Origin: Firmicutes bacterium HGW-Firmicutes-1
GTDB taxonomy: Bacteria; Bacillota; Clostridia; Lachnospirales; Vallitaleaceae
NCBI GenBank assembly: GCA_002841625.1
Contig: PHAG01000007.1
Span: 1 to 64,000, forward strand
Length of the DNA stretch: 64,000 nt
Reading direction: 5' to 3'
Shown here: positions 33,653 to 42,245 of the stretch, one piece after another
Layout of the letters: the number at the start of each line of letters is the position of its first letter
How positions within the stretch are numbered: the stretch's first letter is position 1
The notes under the pieces: generated by a model
Seen by the model: the letters and a program-made list of their open reading frames with translations, nothing else
Told to the model about the DNA's origin: nothing
Databases searched by the model: none
Program-made: the position numbers and the translations under genes

Positions 33653-34492
33653 ATGTCAAAGAACATAATTTATTATTTTTCAGGTACAGGTAATTCGCTT
33701 TCTATAGCAATGGAGTTAGCAGAGAAATTGGGTGAAGCAGCTTTAATTCCTGTATTGTCTATTGACAGTGATTATATGATTTCATCTGAGGTTGAGACAG
33801 TAGGGCTTGTTTATCCAATTTACATGAATGCTACGCCACAAATCATTCAGGAATTTATTAGTAGGATAAAGTTTGAAAAAAACTGCTATGTTTATGCAAT
33901 AGCAACTCATGGGGGTATTCCAGGTAAGGCAGGGTGTCATCTACATAAGGTGTTAAAAGACGAGAATATTAGTTTGAAGGCATATTTTGAAATATGTATG
34001 ATTAACAATACACCTAAAGGGGTAGCACCGAAATTCTTAATGAATTTAGATTGGGAAAAAGAGATTGCTGAGGATAAGGTTATCCCTATTCTTCAACAAT
34101 CTATTGAAGAAATACAGAGCATTGTCTCTTTTATACAATCAAGAGACACAAGTTCCATTGAGGTACTACAAGCAAAAGAAAAAGGATTTCAGTATTGGAT
34201 CATGAAGCAATTGTGGAAGGTAAGCGGGCATTCAAAGCCGAAACTTCAATTTTTACTGGGAGATGGATGTATCGGTTGTGGTATATGTGAGAAAGTTTGC
34301 ACAACAAATCGTATTAAACTTTCAGCTGGTAAGCCCTATTGGGAAGGGGAAAAATGCCATTATTGTTATGCTTGTTTTAACTTTTGTCCAGTTCAAGTGA
34401 TTGGAGTCAAGTACTATACAAAAAAATTAGGTAGATATCATCATCCTGATGTTGGTTGGGAAGATGTTGCTGCGCAGAAACATCTACAGTAA
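33653..34492 (+). CDS. EFR1-type flavodoxin-ferredoxin protein
   Basis: About 279 residues. The N-terminal flavodoxin-like part (IIYYFSGTGNSLSIAMELAE, LVYPIYMNATPQI) is followed by a C-terminal 2[4Fe-4S] ferredoxin module (CIGCGICEKVCTTN and CHYCYACFNFCPVQ). This is the EFR1 family of anaerobes. It should shuttle electrons between FMN and ferredoxin centres. The ATG at 33653 is chosen for its spacing from AGGAGG; the ATG at 33650 is adjacent and a longer N-terminal reading is not credible. Confidence 0.85.
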   Translation: MSKNIIYYFSGTGNSLSIAMELAEKLGEAALIPVLSIDSDYMISSEVETVGLVYPIYMNATPQIIQEFISRIKFEKNCYVYAIATHGGIPGKAGCHLHKVLKDENISLKAYFEICMINNTPKGVAPKFLMNLDWEKEIAEDKVIPILQQSIEEIQSIVSFIQSRDTSSIEVLQAKEKGFQYWIMKQLWKVSGHSKPKLQFLLGDGCIGCGICEKVCTTNRIKLSAGKPYWEGEKCHYCYACFNFCPVQVIGVKYYTKKLGRYHHPDVGWEDVAAQKHLQ

Positions 34493-34521
34493 AGGCAATA
34501 GTTAACTGGCCCATTTAACTG

Positions 34522-34590
34522 ATGTGCAAGCGAAGCTTGCATTCGGTTACGAAACCGTAGCGAATGCGGAGATTTTGTAACATTGAATAT
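34522..34590. repeat. REP-like palindromic element
   Basis: Contains GCAAGC-GAA-GCTTGC and the nested pair GCATTC / GAATGC enclosing CGGTT / AACCG. It ends with CGGAGATTTTGTAACATTGA. A partial copy lies at 37829-37862. No coding frame. Confidence 0.5.
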
Positions 34591-34694
34591 TTTTACTTGC
34601 AAAATAGTATAAAGAGTGTAAGATTGTCTATGTAATGCCTTTCTGAATAAATCGAGAAGAATTGAAAGGTGTAGCTTGACGTGGAGGCAATATC

Positions 34695-36491
34695 ATGAAA
34701 ACAACAAAATCCAATACTTTTACAATATTACCCAATACAAAAATATTCATTCAGCAGGGTGATCCTGTATTTTTAGGATCTCCGTATGCGAAGATAAAGG
34801 CTTTTTTAGAAGAGCAGTATTCCTATAAACTGCTATTAAACATCCAGAAGAAAAGCCAAGTGATTGATGAAGATAGAGAGGAAAATGCCATTTATTTTAT
34901 TCTATCAGATAAAGTGTGCTCAGGAGAAGGCTATCAACTTTGCATTACGCCAAAAACGATTAAAATCATTGCATCAACACATGTCGGACAGTATTATGGG
35001 GTTGCTACCTTGATTGATCTTATTATGAATCAAGGTCTTCGATTGAATGAAAAGGTCTTAGATGACGAACCTTATTTTAAACACAGAGGTGTTATGTTAG
35101 ATATTACCAGAGGACGCATTCCAAAATTATCTTATCTCAAAGAAGTGATTGATGTTTTATCACACTATAAAGTGAATCAGCTACAGATGTATATGGAACA
35201 TACCTTTCAGTTTTCGTTTATGAGTGAAGCGAGTATGGGAAAGGATGGTCTTTCCTCCATGGAATTTATGGAGCTGGATGCCTATTGTTATGAACGGCAT
35301 ATTGAGTTGATTCCCTGCATTGCAACCTTTGGACATCTTTATGAATTGTTAAAAAGCCACAGCTTTAAGCATCTATGCGAATATGAAAATTTTAACGATG
35401 AACATTTTTCATGGATGAATCGTCAAATGCGACATACCATCGATTGTATGAATCCTGAGAGCTTAGAACTTGTGAGGCAAATGATTAAAGAAATTACTCC
35501 TTGTTTTCGAAGCAAGTATCTGAATATTTGTGGTGATGAAACCTACGATATGGGAAAAGGGCGGAATAAAGAAAGATTTACTGAAATAGGAGGAGCAAGG
35601 CTGTATGTTGACTTTTTAAATCAAATACTTGATACGGTTATTGAACATGATAAGATCCCAATGTACTGGGGGGATGTTATATTACAATACCCTGAATACA
35701 TCAATGAGATTCGGACAGATGCCATACCCCTTCATTGGTGGTATGAGGCAACGGTGAAAGAAGCTGATTTCGCTGTATTTGAGAGAACACATAGACCTTA
35801 TTATTCTTGTCCTGCTACAGCAGGTTGGAACCATTTTATGAATGATTATAAACGCGCATATAGCAATATAGATAAAATGATTGAATATGGCGTGAAATAT
35901 AATGCAGCAGGTATTTTGGTGACCGACTGGGGTGATTTTGGACAAATTAATCATCTTTCTACTTCGCTCCCACTACTAAAATATGGTGCAAAAAAAGCTT
36001 GGAATCCAAGTGCTAAGCCTGCTGATAGATTGTTTGACAAGTCCTATGTCGAGATGCTAGAAGATATTGGAAATGAGCGTGTTGTTACTTGGGAACATTT
36101 AATGAAGTGGTTTTATGGTCGATATCATAATGATTTTATGCTTGGAGACATTACCAATGAATTTCAAGGTCTAAAAGAGTCACTTTTACTAGAAAGCTAT
36201 GACCGACTAGAAGTACTTGAAGAACGTGTCTCAGGGATAGCACCTTTTTATAACGGTTCCATAAGCGATGATCTTGTAGAAGTTTTTTGCGATATACAAG
36301 GGATGAAGTGGATGATCGAATTTGTAAGAGTTATAAAAGAAGAACGAACAGATGCTAAGCTCGCTACTACAATTGAGAATTGGTTTATGGATTATGAAGA
36401 TTTATGGAGAAAACGTTACAGAGAAAGTGAGCTTTATAGAATACGGGAAGTAATTATAAAGCTATGTAGTTTCTTGAGGACCAATATATAA
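34695..36491 (+). CDS. GH20 family beta-N-acetylhexosaminidase, cytoplasmic
   Basis: A 598-residue protein. The N-terminal GH20b-like domain (GYQLCITPKTIKIIASTHVGQ) precedes a TIM barrel (FKHRGVMLDITRGRIPKL, NQLQMYMEHTFQF). The catalytic pair is D281-E282 in LNICGDETYD. It should release terminal GlcNAc or GalNAc residues by substrate-assisted catalysis. No signal peptide is present, so it acts on imported oligosaccharides. GGAGG precedes the ATG. No sugar transporter is adjacent. Confidence 0.85.
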   Translation: MKTTKSNTFTILPNTKIFIQQGDPVFLGSPYAKIKAFLEEQYSYKLLLNIQKKSQVIDEDREENAIYFILSDKVCSGEGYQLCITPKTIKIIASTHVGQYYGVATLIDLIMNQGLRLNEKVLDDEPYFKHRGVMLDITRGRIPKLSYLKEVIDVLSHYKVNQLQMYMEHTFQFSFMSEASMGKDGLSSMEFMELDAYCYERHIELIPCIATFGHLYELLKSHSFKHLCEYENFNDEHFSWMNRQMRHTIDCMNPESLELVRQMIKEITPCFRSKYLNICGDETYDMGKGRNKERFTEIGGARLYVDFLNQILDTVIEHDKIPMYWGDVILQYPEYINEIRTDAIPLHWWYEATVKEADFAVFERTHRPYYSCPATAGWNHFMNDYKRAYSNIDKMIEYGVKYNAAGILVTDWGDFGQINHLSTSLPLLKYGAKKAWNPSAKPADRLFDKSYVEMLEDIGNERVVTWEHLMKWFYGRYHNDFMLGDITNEFQGLKESLLLESYDRLEVLEERVSGIAPFYNGSISDDLVEVFCDIQGMKWMIEFVRVIKEERTDAKLATTIENWFMDYEDLWRKRYRESELYRIREVIIKLCSFLRTNI

Positions 36492-36533
36492 AGTGAAGCA
36501 GCTTTATTGGATAAAATCTATAGGAGAAAATGT

Positions 36534-37103
36534 ATGGCCTGGAGTAAAACAAAACAATATCTGGAGAGCTTTCTTAGTCCTGGACTAGTGGGTAGGGTGG
36601 AATACCGTACTACGAGCTATCGTTATTTACCGGATAAGTCAGGTCGGTGTAATATAATAGTAGATAAGAAGGAAGTCTTCAATATGAGTGACATAACTAC
36701 CATGATTCGGTGGTATCAGACAGAGCAGGAAATAAAAAATGATTCTAAGTTACAAATTCCGATCAGTAATGAAGACATTGAAACGATCAGAAAAGATACC
36801 GGGGGAATGGTACCAAATGAGCGACTAGGGGTGATTGCTAGGGACCGAAAAATAGCTGTCTACGCAAAAGAAATGCTGGTTGCGCAGACAGTTTTATGTA
36901 AATCGGATTTTTATTCTGTTTCTAATATATTTTTATCTGAGTCCATAGAAAGAAATATGGATAGTAAGGATATTTTATTAAATGTTTTGGCGTTGGTGGA
37001 CAGACGAGTTGGGAAAAAGAGGCTTTTAAGCTTAGAGGAAAAGATAAGGTTGAAGCACCCAATTGTGCAGTATTTTTATGACCTACGGTGCAGCACATTA
37101 TAA
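36534..37103 (+). CDS. Conserved hypothetical protein (SF0329-like)
   Basis: About 189 residues, soluble. The start MAWSKTKQYLESFLSPGL and the end VDRRVGKKRLL, HPIVQYFYDLRC resemble the small SF0329-like family of unknown function. The ATG at 36534 is used because AGGAGA lies 6 bases before it; the in-frame TTG at 36507 is less likely. It follows the hexosaminidase by about 40 bp. Confidence 0.65.
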   Translation: MAWSKTKQYLESFLSPGLVGRVEYRTTSYRYLPDKSGRCNIIVDKKEVFNMSDITTMIRWYQTEQEIKNDSKLQIPISNEDIETIRKDTGGMVPNERLGVIARDRKIAVYAKEMLVAQTVLCKSDFYSVSNIFLSESIERNMDSKDILLNVLALVDRRVGKKRLLSLEEKIRLKHPIVQYFYDLRCSTL

Positions 37104-37158
37104 TTATTCTGCTAAATCAAAAATACAAGCTTAGCTTTATAGAAGAAAGGAGAAACAA

Positions 37159-37791
37159 ATGAATGTAGAAAAATTAAAACAAGCAGAGCATGAATTTCTG
37201 ATGCGTTATCCAGGAGGATTTGAACATCCTGACATGGTGAAAATTAGTAAAAAGCATCATCCTGAGAAAATGAATCAACTGGCACAAACTGTATTTGCAC
37301 CGGAGAAATTTGCTTTTCCAGAAGAAATCGTGAACAATATGGTCAAGGTCGTGAGCCAGTCATCGATGATCTCGTTATTTGAAAAACCTAAATTTCGAGA
37401 TTTTGTTAATACACTCAATGCTGATGAAAGAATGCTTCTAGCAAAAGGCTTAGAGGAAACCATCCATGGTAATCAAGAGATGGGTTTCCAATGGATCATT
37501 GATATCTTGCTAATTGGAAAGATGGCAAAGTGGCCTATTGTAACAATCTGTCCAGTTTACTATCGACCAACAGTTGAAGTGTTTGTAAAGCCAACAACCG
37601 CCAAGTTCATTGTACAACAGTTTGAACTTAAAGAAATTAAATATCAGTCACGTCCTAATTTCGATTTTTATCAACGTTTTAAAGAGTATATTGATGAAAT
37701 GAAGACGCTGGTCTCACCAACTTTGTCGCCTAGTAATCCTGCATTTACAGGATTTTTAATGATGGGAATGCCAGAACACAATCTATTGTAA
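37159..37791 (+). CDS. Hypothetical protein, 210 residues
   Basis: I do not recognise the family. The protein is soluble, with mixed helix and strand, no signal peptide, and a short hydrophobic end (GFLMMGMP). AAAGGAG precedes the ATG. It may be co-transcribed with the preceding hypothetical gene, 55 bp upstream. Confidence 0.7.
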   Translation: MNVEKLKQAEHEFLMRYPGGFEHPDMVKISKKHHPEKMNQLAQTVFAPEKFAFPEEIVNNMVKVVSQSSMISLFEKPKFRDFVNTLNADERMLLAKGLEETIHGNQEMGFQWIIDILLIGKMAKWPIVTICPVYYRPTVEVFVKPTTAKFIVQQFELKEIKYQSRPNFDFYQRFKEYIDEMKTLVSPTLSPSNPAFTGFLMMGMPEHNLL

Positions 37792-37828
37792 ACCATTTGT
37801 GTTATAATATGGAAGATTCGTTATTTTA

Positions 37829-37862
37829 TTTAACCGAATGCGAAGGTTTTGTAACATTGACA
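37829..37862. repeat. Partial REP-like element copy
   Basis: AACCGAATGCGAAGGTTTTG and TAACATTGA match the right part of the element at 34522-34590. It lies just before the selD ribosome site. Confidence 0.4.
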
Positions 37863-37874
37863 AAGGAGCCATAA

Positions 37875-38909
37875 ATGAAAAAAATAAAACTTACCGAATA
37901 TAGCCATGGAGCTGGTTGTGGATGCAAGATTTCACCAGCAATTTTAGACGCTATTTTAAAAACAAATCAAAATACTACTTTAAACTATCCAAACTTACTT
38001 GTTGGAAATAGTACGAAGGACGATGCAGCAGCCTATGATTTGGGCAATGGATTTTCAGTTTTAAGCACAACAGATTTTTTTATGCCGATTGTAGATGATC
38101 CTTACACCTTTGGAAAAATTGCTGCTACAAATGCGATGAGTGATATTTATGCAATGGGTGGAAAACCACTGATGGCAATTTCTATCCTGGGTTGGCCAAT
38201 CAACGTTCTTTCACCAGAAATTGCTAGAGAGGTGATTGAAGGTGGACGAGCTGTTTGTGAAGATGCAGGTATTCCACTTGCAGGAGGGCATTCTATTGAC
38301 TCACCTGAGCCGATCTTTGGACTTGCAGTCACTGGAATTGTTGAAAATAGCAGGTTAAAACAAAATAACAAAGCAGTTTCGGGATGTGAAATATTCTTAA
38401 CCAAACCTCTAGGAATTGGTATTTTAACAACTGCACAAAAAAGAAAAAAGATAGAAGACGGACATATTGATGTGGCAATTGCTGCTATGTGTACATTGAA
38501 CAAGATTGGTTCACAGCTTTCATCACTAGAAAGTGTAGTTGCATTAACAGATATTACGGGGTTCGGATTACTTGGACATTTAGGAGAAGTATGTGAAGGT
38601 AGTGGTATTTCGGCTATTATTGAATATGATAAAATCCCATTATTACCAAATACAAAAAAATACCTCAAAATGGACTGTATATCTGGAGGGACAATAAACA
38701 ATTTTAAAAGCTATGGGCACACAATTGAAGAAATGACGGAAGAACAAAAATATATCTTATGTGATGCACAAACATCTGGTGGACTGCTTGCTATTGTGAA
38801 AAAGGAAGGTGTTTCAGACTTTCTAAAAATAACCTCTCAAGCGGGTTTATCTCTTCAATCCATTGGTCATACGTGCAATCGATTTGAAAGTTTAATAAAG
38901 GTTATATAA
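37875..38909 (+). CDS. selD: Selenide, water dikinase (selenophosphate synthetase)
   Basis: A 344-residue SelD. It makes selenophosphate from selenide and ATP. The glycine-rich active loop HGAGCGCK holds Cys15 (equivalent to the catalytic Cys17 of E. coli) and Lys18. The motifs [35 protein letters not shown] and [10 protein letters not shown] are typical. It is a Cys form, not a selenocysteine form, so no SECIS element is needed. AAAGGAG precedes the ATG. mnmH starts 2 bp after its stop, so the selenophosphate is destined at least for tRNA 2-selenouridine. Confidence 0.95.
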   Translation: MKKIKLTEYSHGAGCGCKISPAILDAILKTNQNTTLNYPNLLVGNSTKDDAAAYDLGNGFSVLSTTDFFMPIVDDPYTFGKIAATNAMSDIYAMGGKPLMAISILGWPINVLSPEIAREVIEGGRAVCEDAGIPLAGGHSIDSPEPIFGLAVTGIVENSRLKQNNKAVSGCEIFLTKPLGIGILTTAQKRKKIEDGHIDVAIAAMCTLNKIGSQLSSLESVVALTDITGFGLLGHLGEVCEGSGISAIIEYDKIPLLPNTKKYLKMDCISGGTINNFKSYGHTIEEMTEEQKYILCDAQTSGGLLAIVKKEGVSDFLKITSQAGLSLQSIGHTCNRFESLIKVI

Positions 38910-38911
38910 AA

Positions 38912-40018
38912 ATGAATCAATATGAATGGAAAGATTTTGAAAGAATTGTTATTGACGAAATACCCCTAATTGATGTACGTGCACCCATTGAATTTGAAAA
39001 AGGTTCTTTTATAAACGCTGTCAATCTGCCACTTATGAATGATGAAGAAAGACACTTGGTAGGAATCTGTTATAAAGAAAAAGGCAACGAAGAGGCTGTC
39101 CTATTAGGACATCAATTGGTGTCAGGAGAAATAAGACAAGCACGAATAAATTCCTGGAAAACTCATTTGGACCAATACCCAAATAGTTTGATCTATTGCT
39201 TTAGAGGGGGTCTTCGATCTCAAATTAGCCAACAATGGATTGAGGAGGCAACAGGTAAAAAAATACACAGACTGGAAGGTGGTTATAAAGTCTTTCGAAA
39301 TTATTTGATTAAGGCCCTTGAACCTTCCCAACAAAAGAGCAAACCTATTTTAATAGGTGGGTGCACAGGAGTAGGTAAAACCATATTACTTAAGAAGCTT
39401 GATTATGCTATAGATCTCGAAAGTATCGCTAATCACAGAGGTTCATCCTTTGGGAAGCAATTAGAACCTCAACCTAGTCAAATCAACTTTGAAAATAATC
39501 TTGCTTATGCACTCCTTCAACATAGACATAAAGATCACCGATATATGATTCTTGAGGACGAAGGATACAATGTAGGTCGATGCCTTATACCAAGACCACT
39601 GGCTGAATACTTTAAAGGTGGTGAGTTAGTGATATTAGAAGCCTCTTTTGAGGATCGTGTTCATAATACGCTAAATGAATATGTTATTCAATCTCAAGCC
39701 CTTTATCGAAAGGCATATGGGGGAGAGCAAGGAATGGTTGAATGGTCTAATTATATACGAGATAGCATAAAGAGAATTAAAAATCGCCTTGGAGGCGATC
39801 GTTATAAAAAGGTCTTAGATTTTTTTGAACACGCTTATCAAGAACAATTGTATTCAGGAGGATTTCATCTACACAAAAATTGGGTTGAAATGCTTTTAAG
39901 AGATTATTATGATCCAATGTACAATTATCAAATAGAAAAGACTACAAGTAAAATAGTATTTAAGGGGAACGATGACCAAGTGTTTGCTTATTTGGAAAAT
40001 AAATTATTCGATAAATGA
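38912..40018 (+). CDS. mnmH: tRNA 2-selenouridine synthase
   Basis: A 368-residue MnmH (SelU, YbbB). It replaces sulfur by selenium in wobble 2-thiouridine through a geranylated intermediate. The N-terminal rhodanese domain has IDVRAPIEFEKGSF and the active Cys96 in YCFRGGLRSQ. The C-terminal P-loop domain has GGCTGVGKT. It is directly behind selD with only a weak AAAGG ribosome site in the end of selD, so the two are translationally coupled. Confidence 0.95.
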   Translation: MNQYEWKDFERIVIDEIPLIDVRAPIEFEKGSFINAVNLPLMNDEERHLVGICYKEKGNEEAVLLGHQLVSGEIRQARINSWKTHLDQYPNSLIYCFRGGLRSQISQQWIEEATGKKIHRLEGGYKVFRNYLIKALEPSQQKSKPILIGGCTGVGKTILLKKLDYAIDLESIANHRGSSFGKQLEPQPSQINFENNLAYALLQHRHKDHRYMILEDEGYNVGRCLIPRPLAEYFKGGELVILEASFEDRVHNTLNEYVIQSQALYRKAYGGEQGMVEWSNYIRDSIKRIKNRLGGDRYKKVLDFFEHAYQEQLYSGGFHLHKNWVEMLLRDYYDPMYNYQIEKTTSKIVFKGNDDQVFAYLENKLFDK

Positions 40019-40061
40019 GAGGCAAATGAAATATTAAGACCTATGAAAAGAAGGTGATATT

Positions 40062-40370
40062 ATGGAAAAAGTTTATAATTATACAATAACAAATCAAGAA
40101 ATATTTGAGAATGTTTTTAAAGATGATAAGGTTCTAATGAATCATGTTGTTGTTCCACCAGGCAAAGTGTTTCCTAAGCATCCAACTGATGCGATTGTTT
40201 ATGTTCTTATCATTCGAGGGGAATTAAGTATAACCTTTGAGAATAATGAAACCAAAATTTTTAAAGTCGGTCAAGTAGTAAATCTTTCTAAAGGAGTTAA
40301 CTCTGAACTAGGCAACAGAGGGGAAGACCTTTTAGAGCTTTTTGTTGTTAAATATGAATACGATCTTTAA
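40062..40370 (+). CDS. Small cupin domain protein
   Basis: A 102-residue single-domain cupin: VVVPPGKVFPKHPTDAIVYV (motif 1), LSITFENNETKIFKVGQVV and a C-terminal strand. One expected metal ligand pattern is partly kept (H with D/E nearby). The function is unknown. AAGGTGA precedes the ATG. It sits 43 bp after mnmH and may share its transcript. Confidence 0.75.
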   Translation: MEKVYNYTITNQEIFENVFKDDKVLMNHVVVPPGKVFPKHPTDAIVYVLIIRGELSITFENNETKIFKVGQVVNLSKGVNSELGNRGEDLLELFVVKYEYDL

Positions 40371-40466
40371 GATGAATATCGAACTTTAGTAGAAACGAAT
40401 GAGGGGATAATTTCTTTTGATCTGGAAATAATATGTTTACAGTAAAAGAAAGGACTCTAAAATATT

Positions 40467-40610
40467 ATGAACAAGTCAAAAAATAAAAACACTCCCAATC
40501 CAACGTATGCTAGTACTGCTCACAATAACAATGCCACAATCGATTATCAGTCAAAAGATAGAGAAAATGCTATTGAAAACATCAAAAAAACATATCCTAC
40601 AAAAAGATAA
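40467..40610 (+). CDS. Small hypothetical protein, 47 residues
   Basis: MNKSKNKNTPNPTYASTAHN begins a short hydrophilic Asn/Lys-rich peptide ending KKTYPTKR. GAAAGGA lies about 10 bases before the ATG, and a terminator follows at 40653. No family is recognised. The Asn-rich small size recalls minor spore proteins, but this is only a resemblance. Confidence 0.4.
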   Translation: MNKSKNKNTPNPTYASTAHNNNATIDYQSKDRENAIENIKKTYPTKR

Positions 40611-40652
40611 TAATACGAAGTTGGAAATGATGATGAGTAGGATACACAGTTT

Positions 40653-40676
40653 GAGCCCGAAAGTTGGGCTTTTTTA
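40653..40676 (+). terminator. Rho-independent terminator
   Basis: AGCCC (40654-40658) pairs with GGGCT (40666-40670), followed by T residues. Confidence 0.7.
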
Positions 40677-40746
40677 TTGCAACAATTTATGTTATTCTAT
40701 GGTAAATGAGGATATGATAAAAATCACCATTTTAGGAGGTTTATTG

Positions 40747-41274
40747 ATGAATAACAATGATATACTAATTAGATTAAGATATGCACTAGAGATAAGAAAT
40801 TCAGATTTGGTGGAGATATTTAAGCTTGGTGGCATTGAAGTAACACAAGAAGAAGTTATGAAAATGCTCATAAAATCAAAGAATAGTGACCATGATGATA
40901 TTGATAATAATGATGATATAGAAGAGAATGATGAGAAAATAAAATGCACTTATTTTATGATAGATTCATTTTTAAATGGCTTTATTATATTTAAAAGAGG
41001 TCAACAAGGTTCAAAAACAGGACAACACGAAAGTCCGGCACCGTCTATGAAGAGTAGTGAAAGTGTTAATAATCTCATGCTAAAAAAATTGAAAATAGCA
41101 CTATCTTTAACAAGTGACGATATCCTTGACATATTAAATGAAGCGGGAATCATCATATCAAAAGGAGAATTAAGTGCGGTATTAAGAAAAGAAGGACATA
41201 GGAATTATAAAGAATGTGGAGATAAATATGCTAGGAATTTTCTGAAAGGATTGGCTATAAAATATAGAGAATAA
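40747..41274 (+). CDS. DUF1456 (YehS-like) protein
   Basis: A 175-residue protein with two tandem DUF1456 repeats: NNDILIRLRYALEIRNSDLV with FKLGGIEVT, and LKKLKIALSLTSDDILDI with NEAGIIISKGEL, ending GHRNYKECGDKYARNFLKGL. Between them is an acidic Asp/Asn-rich linker. The function is unknown. The ATG at 40747 follows TAGGAGG; upstream in-frame codons run back through the previous terminator and are not used. Confidence 0.85.
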   Translation: MNNNDILIRLRYALEIRNSDLVEIFKLGGIEVTQEEVMKMLIKSKNSDHDDIDNNDDIEENDEKIKCTYFMIDSFLNGFIIFKRGQQGSKTGQHESPAPSMKSSESVNNLMLKKLKIALSLTSDDILDILNEAGIIISKGELSAVLRKEGHRNYKECGDKYARNFLKGLAIKYRE

Positions 41275-41301
41275 TTTTTGCTTTTAAGCCCTACAATAGC
41301 A

Positions 41302-41335
41302 AACCCACACCAGTTTGAAGGTGTGGGTTGTTTTA
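41302..41335. terminator. Bidirectional terminator between convergent genes
   Basis: AACCCACACC (41302-41311) pairs with GGTGTGGGTT (41320-41329), and a T-rich tail follows. It lies between the DUF1456 gene and the minus-strand ferritin-like gene. Confidence 0.85.
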
Positions 41336-41656
41336 TTGTAAGGGTATTTGAAAGTTTTGCTGTTCTTGCTGCTGAATGGTCTGCTTACCTTTTTCAATTT
41401 GTTGGGCATCATTTGGGCTAATCACATAGAGTAGTTGTTGAAGTTCACCGACATGTTTCTTTTCTTCATCTGCGATATGTTGTAGAACTTTTTTTGCGCG
41501 TTCATCAGTGGTAGCCATCACATGGGATTCATAACCAATTATGGCTTCGTACTCTCCAGCAATATCAACACGTAAAGCTTGAGCTAATTCTTCATTTGAC
41601 ATTTGACGAGGCACGTTTGATACAAAGGGATTTCCTAAAATTGCGATAAAAAACAC
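41333..41656 (-). CDS. Ferritin-like diiron protein
   Basis: About 107 residues with a ferritin/rubrerythrin-like helical pair: DIAGEYEAIIGYESHV and VLQHIADEEKKHVGEL carry the Glu and His ligands of a half-site. Two chains would be needed for a complete diiron centre. It may handle iron or peroxide. The start is unclear: GTG at 41656 directly abuts its ribosome site, while family members commonly begin near AILGNPF, where this gene has ATC (41647-41645). Confidence 0.75.
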   Translation of the reverse strand: MFFIAILGNPFVSNVPRQMSNEELAQALRVDIAGEYEAIIGYESHVMATTDERAKKVLQHIADEEKKHVGELQQLLYVISPNDAQQIEKGKQTIQQQEQQNFQIPLQ

Positions 41657-41716
41657 CTTCCTTTCTTCAAGTTAGACTTAGTTTAGCCAAAAAGAGAAGA
41701 AGTATACAAATACCTA

Positions 41717-42094
41717 TTAATTACGACTTTTCTTTTGCTTAGATTTTTTTCGATTTAAAACCTCAATATCTTCTTGGAATGAAAGGTCTTCTTGACCAGC
41801 CATTGCCTCAATATGGTGTATTAACTCATGTTTTATAGTATCCATTATTTCTTTGTGCCAAATATTTAAAGGTTCATCTTCTAGAAAATATTGAAAAGAT
41901 CCATAATACAATACCACTTGATTTCCCAATTCATCTTGAATGTATTCCCCCATAATATAATAATCTTTTTCTTCATTATCCTCAAGTCTTTTAGGGCTCA
42001 CATGGATTCCCATGTTTAAGTCTCTGAGTAGTATAGGGGGTATTTCTTTTTCGGATACATACACAACATAATCTGAGAATTCATCAATTTTCAT
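41717..42094 (-). CDS. Metallopeptidase-like protein (zincin, HExxH)
   Basis: About 125 residues of the small minimal-zincin family, with the zinc site HELIHHIE near residue 90. The N-terminus is MKIDEFSDYVVYVSEKEIP and the tail is Lys-rich. Substrate unknown. The ATG at 42094 follows AAAGGAAG at the right distance; an upstream in-frame start at 42139 is unlikely. Confidence 0.8.
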   Translation of the reverse strand: MKIDEFSDYVVYVSEKEIPPILLRDLNMGIHVSPKRLEDNEEKDYYIMGEYIQDELGNQVVLYYGSFQYFLEDEPLNIWHKEIMDTIKHELIHHIEAMAGQEDLSFQEDIEVLNRKKSKQKKSRN

Positions 42095-42245
42095 TTTTTG
42101 TACTTCCTTTAGGTTACTAATAACTATGTGTGTTGACAAGGAAAGTTCTGCATAAGCAATTGGAAAAGCGGCAGATATGAACGAGAGTTTAAACTCGGTG
42201 TATAAATAACAATGTTATTTAACACTGCGTAGCCGATTTTCTTCT

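Noticed and set aside
36507-36533. TTG start for the SF0329-like protein
   Set aside because: The ribosome site AGGAGA lies downstream of this codon and fits the ATG at 36534.
40507-40746. 80-codon upstream extension of the DUF1456 gene
   Set aside because: It runs through a terminator hairpin and the strong ribosome site is at the later ATG (40747).
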